Virus record (IMG/VR): IMGVR_UViG_3300032242_000155
Span: 1 to 20,277 of that record
Length of the DNA: 20,277 bases
Direction: 5' to 3' (one strand)
DNA from: a virus
In this document: in pieces, positions 8,203 through 15,574 of the stretch
How positions within the stretch are numbered: position 1 is the first letter of the stretch
Layout of the letters: each line of letters opens with the position of its first letter
Position numbers and translations under genes: made by a program
The notes under the pieces: generated by a model
Told to the model about the DNA's origin: nothing
The model's database searches: none
What the model saw: the letters and a program-made list of their open reading frames with translations, nothing else

Positions 8203-8537
8203 ATATGGAAAGTTTGAGTTACGTGAAGTTTGGGGACAAGGATGGCCTCGGTGAGTTCCTGTTTGAAAACGGTGTGCAGCACCAGTTGTTCTACGAAATC
8301 TTGGGTGACAACGGTATTGCCGTGCAGAAGTACCCGTTGACAGATGCGGATGTGGCTAACCTGGATGACTGGTTATTTGTGCATAACCAGGAGCATCAAA
8401 GGCTGGCAAGCATCTTAGGGTTGGATAATCCGTTCCAGTTGCTTGACAGTGACTGGAATGTGGAAGAGGACTTTTATGACTGGATTGGTGTTCACCAGAC
8501 CATTCATCAACAAATAGCAGCGTCTTTAGGAGTGTGA
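8199..8537 (+). CDS. Conserved-looking acidic phage protein, function unknown
   Basis: This 112-residue acidic protein starts at the ATGA shared with the endonuclease stop. AAAGGA at 8184-8189 serves as ribosome site. A second ATG at 8205 is possible. The middle reads YEILGDNGIAVQKYPLTDAD and LDDWLFVHNQEHQRLASILG, and the end DWNVEEDFYDWIGVHQTIHQ, with repeated W-x5-H-x2-(E/I)-H pieces (WLFVHNQEH and WIGVHQTIH) that look like a duplicated helical motif. The pairs of His and acidic residues could bind metal, but this is speculation. No family name is known to me. It lies between the nuclease and the ejection-protein block, so a virion or assembly role is plausible. Confidence 0.7.
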   Translation: MNMESLSYVKFGDKDGLGEFLFENGVQHQLFYEILGDNGIAVQKYPLTDADVANLDDWLFVHNQEHQRLASILGLDNPFQLLDSDWNVEEDFYDWIGVHQTIHQQIAASLGV

Positions 8538-8538
8538 C

Positions 8539-8829
8539 ATGGCAAAGAATCCGTCAAACAAGCAGATGTTTGAAGCAAAGCAAGGTATCAAACAATACCT
8601 GGCTACTGTCAAAGTGCCTCCTGAAACATTGGTAAAAGCTGGTCAGATGGCTGAAGCTGTTATCAAAGACAAGGCTTTGTACCCCATGTTCAGAGAGCAA
8701 GCTATTGCAAGCAAGTTGGTTGAACCTACTGATTTGGATATGAAAATTGATTATCCATCTCTGGCTGTGTTTTCAACTATGGGCAAAATAACAAGTCAGA
8801 TGCTTTCATCTGGCGAAATGGGAGCGTGA
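8539..8829 (+). CDS. Hypothetical small helical protein
   Basis: This 96-residue protein has a clear AGGAG ribosome site at 8526-8530 and starts 1 base after the previous stop. It looks fully helical and soluble, for example NKQMFEAKQGIKQYLATVKV and VKAGQMAEAVIKDKALYPMF, with a mid section DLDMKIDYPSLAVFSTMGKI. No membrane segment or motif is visible. It is followed at 1-base spacing by the first ejection-like protein. It may be an assembly or scaffold factor for the internal proteins, but this is inferred only from position. Confidence 0.65.
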   Translation: MAKNPSNKQMFEAKQGIKQYLATVKVPPETLVKAGQMAEAVIKDKALYPMFREQAIASKLVEPTDLDMKIDYPSLAVFSTMGKITSQMLSSGEMGA

Positions 8830-8830
8830 C

Positions 8831-10009
8831 ATGGGATGGTGGTCAAAAGTTAAAAGCGCATTCAAGACAGTGGCAAAAGTAGCACTCGTTGTTGTAGCTA
8901 TTGTTGCTCCTGAAATCATTCCTGCTATTGGTGCATCCATTCTTCCTGCGGGAGCAAGCGTAGCGGCTACCACTGCCGCTGGTGCTGCAACCATCACCAC
9001 AGCAAGCTCATTGGCACAAGGTAACTCTATTGACGTTGCTTTGAAACAAGGTGCTGTTGCTGGTGTCACTTCTTTTGTTGGTATTTCTACTGCTACTAAC
9101 TTGCAATCTGCCTCTGCTGGTGCAGCAGCAGGTTCAGCAGCAGGTACTGTTGTCGCTAAAGGTAGCATACAAGACATTATTAGAAACGCTGTTGCTGGTG
9201 GTGTAGGTGCAGGTGTGGGCGACACTACTGGTTCAACTGCTCTTGGTAAAGGTGCTGGTACTCTTGTTGCAAGTGGCGGCAATATCAATGCTGCTATCAA
9301 TTCTGCTGTAAGCACAGAGTTGACATCACTGGCTTCACAGGGTGTTGCTCCTTATGTTGCTTCTGCCAAGGAAACATTAAGCAATATCGTTTCCCCTCCA
9401 TCAACAACACCTGAACAACAGGCTGCTGCTGATGCACAGAAGTTGGTGGACACAAGCAAAGCGCAGCCAGGTACACAACTGGCACAGGCAGATACAGGGA
9501 CAGCCACAGATGCAGGTGGAGCATTGTCAACTGTGAATGTCACTGCGCCTAAATACCAAGCTGGTTCGCCTGAAAATGTTCTTCCCTACACGACTACAGA
9601 TGTGACTAAACCAAGCGGAGGTGCTGCTGGCTCGTTGTCCACTGTGACAGTTACTGCTCCCAAGTATCAAGCAGGAGCACCTGAAAATGTGTTGCCATAC
9701 ACATCTACGGATGTGACTGGTACGACAACTCCAACATCTGACAAACAGCCACTTGCTCAAAAACCAGCAGATGCTACTTCTGAAAAGGTTATCAAGCCAA
9801 GCCTGTACTTTACGGGCGTAGCACCTACAGGTGGTGCGCTGGCTCAAGGTTTGGGTACATCATTCTCTGGTGTACCAACAACAGGCACTTCTGTCGGCTT
9901 GACAGGAGAGCGTGGAGCGGGTGAAATTGAGAGTAAAGAAACTGGTAAGGCCCGTCAAAACGTGTGGAACGAGGCCTCCTTGCGCCTCAAAGATGCTCTG
10001 GGAGTCTAA
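8831..10009 (+). CDS. Ejection / internal-virion-like protein 1, Gly/Ala-rich
   Basis: This 392-residue protein starts with a Trp/Lys amphipathic helix (MGWWSKVKSAFKTVAKVA), then a hydrophobic Ala/Val/Ile segment (about residues 18-40). A long Gly/Ala/Ser-rich region follows (about 40-180), with glycine-zipper-like stretches such as AVAGGVGAGVGDTTGSTALG. Such hydrophobic flexible proteins in podoviruses sit inside the head and insert into the host envelope during DNA ejection (T7 gp14-like or P22 gp7-like). Residues 231-259 and 268-296 are a near-identical duplication. The C-terminus is charged (GKARQNVWNEASLRLKDALG). The family is inferred from composition and gene order; membrane insertion is not shown. 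Confidence 0.65.
   Translation: MGWWSKVKSAFKTVAKVALVVVAIVAPEIIPAIGASILPAGASVAATTAAGAATITTASSLAQGNSIDVALKQGAVAGVTSFVGISTATNLQSASAGAAAGSAAGTVVAKGSIQDIIRNAVAGGVGAGVGDTTGSTALGKGAGTLVASGGNINAAINSAVSTELTSLASQGVAPYVASAKETLSNIVSPPSTTPEQQAAADAQKLVDTSKAQPGTQLAQADTGTATDAGGALSTVNVTAPKYQAGSPENVLPYTTTDVTKPSGGAAGSLSTVTVTAPKYQAGAPENVLPYTSTDVTGTTTPTSDKQPLAQKPADATSEKVIKPSLYFTGVAPTGGALAQGLGTSFSGVPTTGTSVGLTGERGAGEIESKETGKARQNVWNEASLRLKDALGV
9521..9607 (+). repeat. Duplicated 29-residue unit, copy 1
   Basis: It encodes residues 231-259, ALSTVNVTAPKYQAGSPENV then LPYTTTDVT. The matching copy lies 111 bases downstream. Confidence 0.8.
9632..9718 (+). repeat. Duplicated 29-residue unit, copy 2
   Basis: It encodes residues 268-296, SLSTVTVTAPKYQAGAPENV then LPYTSTDVT. 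The protein differs from copy 1 at only four positions, while the bases differ at many third codon positions. Confidence 0.8.
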
Positions 10010-11026
10010 ATGGCAACGCTAAAGAAAATGACCCGCATGGGCGCAGATGTGCGTCAGATTGCTAAATTGCTTCAAGCAAAAGCTCCTGAAGGGCACATGC
10101 TTGCCTACATCACCCCAGAAGAAGCTGCCCTGCTAAAAGCCCAAGGTGGTAGTGGTAAGCCCCATGCTGACACTGGCATTCCATCTTTTGAAGATGAGAG
10201 CATGTCTTTTGAGTCTAACTATCCTACTGGTGACGTAACTACTCAGCCTGTTGAGACACCTACCACTCCTGTAAGCACAGCTATGCCACCTGCGCCAGCC
10301 GCTGCTCCAGCACCATATCAGGCCGAAAGACCTATGGCTGCACCTGACTACACCTCTTTTGTCCCGCAGTTTGCACCTACGGCTGCACCCACAATTTCAA
10401 CCACAACCACTGCACCAACAGGCGTGACAACACCTGGCCCTGCTTTTGGTGAAACTCCAACACTTGAAAAACCTGCTCCAACAGTCACTGAGCCTAGCTT
10501 CTTGGATAAGCTCAAGACTGGTTTGTCAAAGGAAGAGACTCTTGCCAAGCTCGGTATTGGTGGTGTCCAGGCTTTGTTGGGTGGTTTGTCAGCCCGTAAA
10601 GCCGCTGAACAAGGCCAAGCTGGTAAGCAAGAGATGCAAGCCCTTGCCGCACCTTACCAGCAACAAGGTCAACAACTGGCTACCGCTGCCCAACGTGGTG
10701 AACTTACACCTGCCAGTCAACAGCAGTTACAGGCTGCTCAAGCTCAACTTGCCCAACAAGCCACTGCCCGTGGCGGTGTAGGCGCACAGCAAGCAGCCAC
10801 CCAGATTGAGGCTTTCCGCAACCAGCTTCTCCAGCAACAGTATGACTACGGTTTGAAACTGTCTGGTATTGGTGACCAGATTGCTCTGGGTGCTATCAAG
10901 ACAGGTATGCAAGCTGACCAGTACGTCAACAACTTGACCAGCAGTTACTACAATAACATTGCCCGTACCCTGTATGGCGCACCTGCACAAACTCAGCAAC
11001 AGCAAACTGTTACAGGAGCAGCGTAA
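10010..11026 (+). CDS. Ejection / internal-virion-like protein 2, Pro- and Gln-rich
   Basis: This 338-residue protein starts directly after the previous stop, with GGGAG as ribosome site. The N-terminus (ATLKKMTRMGADVRQIAKLL, then QAKAPEGHMLAYITPEEAAL) is a small helical domain. Residues about 70-160 are Pro/Ala/Thr-rich and probably unfolded. Residues about 165-290 are helical and Gln/Ala-rich (QQLATAAQRGELTPASQQQL, QAAQAQLAQQATARGGVGAQ), typical of internal virion proteins that thread through the tail. The end is Gln/Thr-rich. The gene stop overlaps the next ATG in TAATG at 11024-11028. It fits a podovirus ejection protein, with the family unnamed. Confidence 0.65.
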   Translation: MATLKKMTRMGADVRQIAKLLQAKAPEGHMLAYITPEEAALLKAQGGSGKPHADTGIPSFEDESMSFESNYPTGDVTTQPVETPTTPVSTAMPPAPAAAPAPYQAERPMAAPDYTSFVPQFAPTAAPTISTTTTAPTGVTTPGPAFGETPTLEKPAPTVTEPSFLDKLKTGLSKEETLAKLGIGGVQALLGGLSARKAAEQGQAGKQEMQALAAPYQQQGQQLATAAQRGELTPASQQQLQAAQAQLAQQATARGGVGAQQAATQIEAFRNQLLQQQYDYGLKLSGIGDQIALGAIKTGMQADQYVNNLTSSYYNNIARTLYGAPAQTQQQQTVTGAA

Positions 11027-12402
11027 TGGCTACGCAAGCACTTGGTGATGCCTTAAAAACAAATATGTCTAAGCAGCCGAGGCTGACTGCGGGTGAAACA
11101 TATATGCAATCTGTTGACCCCACCTTGACTGAACTCAAAGGTGCGGAAGAGCAGAAGATGAAAGCCGAGAAAGAGAAGGCTATTTTTGCTGGTGAGAGCG
11201 AATCCAGACGGCAACAGGCATTGGCAAAAGCAACAGAAGCAGAAGCTACTGCCATGCGGGAAGACCCTGCCCGTGCCCAATATGAAGAAAAGATTCAAGA
11301 AAAATCCAGAGCCGAATTCATTCCTTCCCAAGAGAATGCACAGGATATGGCTGCACTGTTCAGCCTGATGAACGTCATTGGCTTTGCTGTTGGTTCTGGT
11401 GGAAAAGCACATGCACAACAAGCTATGTCAGCCATGAACGGGATGCTGGAAGGCCATCAAAAAGGCCGTGATGACCTGTACAAACAACAGAAAAACATCT
11501 TTGAAACCAACCAGAAGCAGTTGGACAAGAAGATTGATGACCTGTACAAGTTCATGCAAGAAAACACCAAGCTGTACGCCAGAGACAAAGTGGCTGCTGA
11601 ACAGAATGCAAATGCCAAGTTTGCAGAAGAAGGTGCTGGTTTTCTGAAGTCGTATTACGAGAAGTATGGCCCTGGCCCTGCACTTGAATACATGAAGCAG
11701 GTTGTCAAGGCAAAAGAACATGCCGCTGACCTGACTGACAAAGAAAGAACACGTGCTGAACAGCAAGCCTTCCGATTGCAACAAGCATCTATTGCTGCTC
11801 AAGCCAAGAAAGATGCTGCGGCTGGACGGACAACCGCTAGTGAAATGCGGCGTGAAGACAAAATAAGAGAGATGACGCAAGGTGTTCGCAGTATTGAAAA
11901 CTTGCAAAACCAGTTGCGTGACCCAGATGTCCGTGCTGGTTTGCAAGCAAAAGCAGCTCCCTTGCTGGAAAAGATTGGTTCTCTAGGCGGTGCAGAATTT
12001 GAAACGGCAGTCAACAACGCTTTGACAGGAACAGACAAAACAACTTTGTTCTTGAAAGACGCATTGCTGGAAACATACGCTATCGAACGTGCTGCCAAAG
12101 GTGGTCAGCGTTTGACTGTGCAAGACATGAAGATGGTCGGCCCTGTGCTTGACCCGACAAATTACTCTGCCGATACATACAACGCATTGTTGGATTCAAG
12201 ACGCAAAGTCCTGTACAACAACTTGCAAGATATGAATATGACACCTGCACAGATTAAGGAAAAGTCTGCTCAGAAGCCTTACGAGCCTTATGCTGGCGAA
12301 CAAGTTCCTACCGTTACAACTCAAGAGCAGTACAACGCTTTGTCTCCAGGTGCTTACTATCTTGAAGACGGTGTTCGGTATCAAAAGCCAGGGAGAAAAT
12401 AA
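11026..12402 (+). CDS. Ejection / internal-virion-like protein 3, coiled coil
   Basis: This 458-residue protein is dominated by charged helix. Residues about 35-110 (ELKGAEEQKMKAEKEKAIFA, EKIQEKSRAEFIPSQENAQD) and about 150-300 (KKIDDLYKFMQENTKLYARD, RAEQQAFRLQQASIAAQAKK) look like coiled coil. A central MAALFSLMNVIGFAVGSGG piece is more hydrophobic. The C-terminal part ends in a basic, Tyr-rich tail (LSPGAYYLEDGVRYQKPGRK), a form often seen at the end of internal virion proteins. It sits between proteins 2 and 4 of the series, coupled to both by TAATG overlaps. It is likely part of the same ejection machine. No enzymatic motif is visible. Confidence 0.65.
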   Translation: MATQALGDALKTNMSKQPRLTAGETYMQSVDPTLTELKGAEEQKMKAEKEKAIFAGESESRRQQALAKATEAEATAMREDPARAQYEEKIQEKSRAEFIPSQENAQDMAALFSLMNVIGFAVGSGGKAHAQQAMSAMNGMLEGHQKGRDDLYKQQKNIFETNQKQLDKKIDDLYKFMQENTKLYARDKVAAEQNANAKFAEEGAGFLKSYYEKYGPGPALEYMKQVVKAKEHAADLTDKERTRAEQQAFRLQQASIAAQAKKDAAAGRTTASEMRREDKIREMTQGVRSIENLQNQLRDPDVRAGLQAKAAPLLEKIGSLGGAEFETAVNNALTGTDKTTLFLKDALLETYAIERAAKGGQRLTVQDMKMVGPVLDPTNYSADTYNALLDSRRKVLYNNLQDMNMTPAQIKEKSAQKPYEPYAGEQVPTVTTQEQYNALSPGAYYLEDGVRYQKPGRK

Positions 12403-14729
12403 TGCCTAGCAAGTTTGGCGGTATTCCTGTTGATGAAAAACCAACCACAGGTTCTAAATTTGGTGGTGTTGCTGTAGAAGAGCCAGTGGAAACTCCTGCC
12501 GCTCCATCTGCCGCTTTGCCCAAAAAAGTTCCTGACTTGTTGCCGCCAGGATATTTTGATGAGACAAAATTAAAAGCAAGTCCTGTTGGCGCAATGCAAA
12601 AAGGTTTGGCTTTGGGTGGAGAAGAAATTGGCATTGCTGGCAAGCAGTTAATGTCAGGGTTCAAATCTACTCCTGAACAAGAAAAACGATTAAAAGAGAT
12701 TGAGCAAGAGGCTTCCAAGCTACCTTTTTATGGAAGGGCAATGCGATATGCACCAGAAGTCGCTGCGGCTGTTCCTGCTGCTTTTGCTGTTCCTGAGATT
12801 GCTACCGCTGGTGGTCTTGCCACTGCTTTGGGTTTGGGTGGTTTGAGTTCCACTATTACACAACCAGTCAGAAAAGCCTCTGAAGGTGGCAAATTCTTAA
12901 AAGAAAAAGGCAAACAGTTTGTTACTGGTGCTGAAGAATCTGGCCTTGGTCTTGGTTTGGGTACTGCTGTACAAGCTGTTCCTGGATTGCTGAAAACTGT
13001 TGGAAAATACACTATTGGTACATCTCAGCCTGAAATTGATGCTTTGGCACGTGCGGCTGAAAAAGAAGGGTTTGTGCTTGAGCCTGGTCAGTTGCGTAAA
13101 GACAAGCCTGTTGGTACTCCTGGATTCATGGAAGCAGCCAAAGCAAAGAACGAAAAGATTGCTACCAAGCTGTCATCAAAAACTACTGGCAAAGAAACAG
13201 AAAACATTACGCCTGAGTTTTTGAGTGGTCGTAAGAAAGAGTTGAGTAAAGAGTACGACACCATATTTGGACGCAATCTGACTATTGACTCCAAGCTGGT
13301 AGGCGAGTTGCAGAAGATGAAAGAGTTTGAAATGGCTGTTTCTCCTGCTGGAGTTACACCTGTTCGCTCAACTGCCAACAACATCATTGACCGCTGGAAT
13401 ACAGAATTAGCCAACGCTCAACAAAAGACTATTGACAATAATCTCAAACGAATCTTGCAACAACAAGGTCGTGGAGGTGTTCAGCCAATAGTTCGGCTGC
13501 GTAAAGACTGGCCTACTATTCGGGATTCATCTTCTCCCAACGTGCCTGAGTGGGCATCATCTGTTGAGAAAACAATTACTGAGTTGTCTGACAGCTTGGG
13601 ATTGAAAACAACACCAAAGATGTGGGTCAGTTCACCACGCCGTGAGGGTTTGTACGGCATGGCTACGGGTGACGGTCACATTGTCATCAATGACAAGCTG
13701 GATGCCAAAGGTGCGCTTGCCACTGCTTTGCATGAGTTTGGTCACCAAGCTGAATTCCAGCTTTTTGCTTATGCTCCAAAAGAAACACGTACAGAAGTCA
13801 TCAAAGCCTTTAACCAGCAGATGCAGTCCATCCCTGTTGGTGTCAAAACTATTGAGCAGCACAGACCAATTACTTCCGAGAAATATGGTGAGTCTCGCAA
13901 ACAAATTCCAGACAGAAAGTTTGAAACTGGTTATTTGCGTGACTTTTCAGAATGGTTTGCAGAGCAGACTTCTCGCTGGATAACTACGTCCAAGACTCCT
14001 ACAACTGTTGTTGAGAAGTTTTTCAAAGACGTTGCAGACAGTTGGAAGAAGATTTACCAAAAAGTCAGTGGCTATGTGCCTATGGTTGATGAAGTTGATA
14101 AATTCTTCAGGTCAAATTGGAAGGGTGACTTGATGCAATCTGTCAGTCAAGAAGCCTCTGCTATGGCGAAGTCAACTGAACCAGTTGCAGTTTTGGGCAA
14201 AGACTTGACTGCCGCTATTGATGGCAGAGAGTTGCAACGCTTGCGGGAAAACATGACTCGTATTGCTCGCACCGCCACAGACGGTAGAGACAGAGAGGTT
14301 GCTGGAAATTTTGTCACTGCCATTGATGATGCTATTGGTCGGCAAGACAGAGCATTGCTGGATAGGTTGCGTCAAACAAACAGGCAATATGCTGCCACAG
14401 CTACTTTGGCTGACGGTATTGAAAAAGGGTTTGTGTCTGGCGGTAAGGTCAGCCTGGAAGGACTTGGCAAGTATTTGGCAAACAGAGTCTATGGGTATGG
14501 CAGCGGTACATCTCAGCATCCGCTGTATGAGCTTGGCTACATGGGTAAGGCTTTGGGTCTGCGCTCACGTGCCGAGGGTATCAACATCCCTGAAGACAAA
14601 TTGATTTCAGCCCTGGCTGGTAGGTCAAAACAGTTGTTGGGTGGTATTGCTGGCGCAAGGTCACAGACTGCCAGAGACATTCAAAGAAAATTGACAGAAG
14701 AAGAGATACGTACAGCAGGAAAACCATAA
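12402..14729 (+). CDS. Large ejection-like protein with zincin metallopeptidase motif
   Basis: This 775-residue protein is the last and largest of the internal-virion series. The start MPSKFGGIPVDEK is echoed by GSKFGGVAVEEP. Residues about 105-135 are Ala/Val/Gly-rich and hydrophobic. Residues 444-448 are HEFGH, a zincin HEXXH signature, preceded by ATGDGHIVINDKLDAKGALA. A likely third metal ligand lies in FSEWFAEQTSRW (E517 or E521). The C-terminal third is helical (LQRLRENMTRIARTATDGRD, LLDRLRQTNRQYAATATLAD), similar to phage DNA-transfer proteins. It may cut a peptide or cell-wall bond, or process a virion protein. The zinc site is seen, but the substrate is unknown. Its start is coupled to the previous gene by TAATG. 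Confidence 0.65.
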   Translation: MPSKFGGIPVDEKPTTGSKFGGVAVEEPVETPAAPSAALPKKVPDLLPPGYFDETKLKASPVGAMQKGLALGGEEIGIAGKQLMSGFKSTPEQEKRLKEIEQEASKLPFYGRAMRYAPEVAAAVPAAFAVPEIATAGGLATALGLGGLSSTITQPVRKASEGGKFLKEKGKQFVTGAEESGLGLGLGTAVQAVPGLLKTVGKYTIGTSQPEIDALARAAEKEGFVLEPGQLRKDKPVGTPGFMEAAKAKNEKIATKLSSKTTGKETENITPEFLSGRKKELSKEYDTIFGRNLTIDSKLVGELQKMKEFEMAVSPAGVTPVRSTANNIIDRWNTELANAQQKTIDNNLKRILQQQGRGGVQPIVRLRKDWPTIRDSSSPNVPEWASSVEKTITELSDSLGLKTTPKMWVSSPRREGLYGMATGDGHIVINDKLDAKGALATALHEFGHQAEFQLFAYAPKETRTEVIKAFNQQMQSIPVGVKTIEQHRPITSEKYGESRKQIPDRKFETGYLRDFSEWFAEQTSRWITTSKTPTTVVEKFFKDVADSWKKIYQKVSGYVPMVDEVDKFFRSNWKGDLMQSVSQEASAMAKSTEPVAVLGKDLTAAIDGRELQRLRENMTRIARTATDGRDREVAGNFVTAIDDAIGRQDRALLDRLRQTNRQYAATATLADGIEKGFVSGGKVSLEGLGKYLANRVYGYGSGTSQHPLYELGYMGKALGLRSRAEGINIPEDKLISALAGRSKQLLGGIAGARSQTARDIQRKLTEEEIRTAGKP

Positions 14730-14738
14730 GGAGTAATC

Positions 14739-14900
14739 ATGGCAAAGAAAGAATCAGCAACACAACGTATGGCCCGTGAGGGTGGTGAGAACGAGGCAAG
14801 AGCTTCTGAGGACTACAACCGCCAGATGGCACAGCGCAAGCAGACCAAAGGCGATGTCAAACCTGCTAAACGTGCTGTTGGACGCAAGCTGTCTAAATGA
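14739..14900 (+). CDS. Small basic hypothetical protein (53 aa)
   Basis: This short gene follows the large ejection-like gene by 9 bases, with the strong ribosome site AAGGAG at 14728-14733. The product, starting MAKKESATQRMAREGGENEA and ending KPAKRAVGRKLSK, is very basic and helical without hydrophobic segments, so it may bind DNA or another acidic partner. It ends in an ATGA overlap with the next gene. No family is recognised. The good ribosome site and coupling make it likely to be real. Confidence 0.65.
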   Translation: MAKKESATQRMAREGGENEARASEDYNRQMAQRKQTKGDVKPAKRAVGRKLSK

Positions 14901-15106
14901 GCAAGAAGAAAGAAAAGGGCATAAATCCAGCCCTGGAGAAAGCAATCAACGAGTTGATGGCGGTGGTCATGGTTGACCCTACTGCCACCATCACCGACAA
15001 GATGAAGGTCATAGACCGAGCTTTGAAGCTGGAAGCCCTGAAGATGAAGGACGCTGACGAAGGTTACGGTGCAGGATTGTTTGGAGACGATGACGAGGAT
15101 ACATGA
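14897..15106 (+). CDS. Small helical hypothetical protein (69 aa)
   Basis: This 69-residue protein starts at the ATGA junction with the previous gene. It is helical: KGINPALEKAINELMAVVMV, then TDKMKVIDRALKLEALKMKD, and it finishes with an acidic tail GDDDEDT. The DRALKLEALKMK segment recalls small phage proteins of unknown role found in this part of late operons. No catalytic motif, signal peptide or membrane segment is seen. A small regulatory or packaging accessory is possible, but nothing in the sequence proves it. Confidence 0.65.
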   Translation: MSKKKEKGINPALEKAINELMAVVMVDPTATITDKMKVIDRALKLEALKMKDADEGYGAGLFGDDDEDT

Positions 15107-15141
15107 TAATATGGTTATCCCGACATTAAACAGGAATTCTC

Positions 15142-15363
15142 ATGGACGCAACCGCAATCATCCGTCTAGCGTTGGTGGTCATCTCAGACCGCTTAATTAC
15201 CATTCTTGCTCTGCTCACCTCCTTTGGTCTGGGTTGCTGGACAATGTGGGGGATGGGGTGGGAGAGGGTGACAACTCTTGCAATTTATGTCATATTCAGT
15301 TATCTAACAGTGAGAACCAAGGAGAAAAGTAATGTTAAATCACAACCCCAAGATTCCGAGTAA
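15142..15363 (+). CDS. Small two-TM membrane protein
   Basis: This 73-residue protein starts after AGGAA around 15132. It has two hydrophobic segments, about residues 18-38 (LITILALLTSFGLGCWTMWG) and 43-58 (VTTLAIYVIFSYLTV), and a charged hydrophilic C-terminus (RTKEKSNVKSQPQDSE). The size and layout suit a holin-type or antiholin-type membrane protein, and it lies just upstream of the lysis region. A better holin candidate sits at 17384, so this is marked unknown membrane protein. Its end overlaps the next gene by 32 bases in another frame. Confidence 0.65.
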   Translation: MDATAIIRLALVVISDRLITILALLTSFGLGCWTMWGMGWERVTTLAIYVIFSYLTVRTKEKSNVKSQPQDSE

Positions 15364-15574
15364 TCGTCCACACCAGCGTGACCACGACTTGAACCAGCAG
15401 ACTTCCACTGCTGTTCGCCCTCCTATTCCACGGGATGCCACTTCTCACATGACTCGCTGGCAACCAGGCGAACTGCCCAAGGGTGGCTATCGCTCTGTGT
15501 TTGACTTCTCCAGCACTGGCCCACTTGACACCAAGCATTCGCCTACCGAGGGTGGCGGTAAGAAGGTGTACTGA
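15332..15574 (+). CDS. Hypothetical small protein, Pro/His/Thr-rich
   Basis: This 80-residue protein has a strong AAGGAGA ribosome site about 6 bases before its ATG, inside the end of the membrane protein gene, which argues that the overlap is real. The product is Pro-, His- and Gln-rich at the start (NPKIPSNRPHQRDHDLNQQT) and contains WQPGELPKGGYRSVFDFSST, with a Gly/Lys-rich end. It has no hydrophobic segment and looks partly unfolded. The stop shares 1 base with the next start (TGATG). Function unknown. Confidence 0.6.
   Translation: MLNHNPKIPSNRPHQRDHDLNQQTSTAVRPPIPRDATSHMTRWQPGELPKGGYRSVFDFSSTGPLDTKHSPTEGGGKKVY

Noticed and set aside
8806-9315. 169-residue minus-strand frame under ejection-like protein 1
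   Set aside because: Its Ala/Pro-rich sequence is what the Gly/Ala repeat gene gives on the opposite strand; no start site or domain supports it.
11053-11946. Long minus-strand frames beneath the ejection genes
   Set aside because: They are Cys/Leu/Ser-rich shadows of the plus-strand codon pattern, without ribosome sites or recognisable motifs.
15078-15110. Promoter-like TTGGAG and GATAAT upstream of the small two-TM gene
   Set aside because: The -35 matches only 3 of 6 bases; the DNA encodes the C-terminus of the preceding gene and nothing else supports a promoter.
15069-15332. 87-residue plus frame overlapping the two-TM gene
   Set aside because: It covers the membrane gene in another frame, has no ribosome site and an irregular His/Ser-rich composition.
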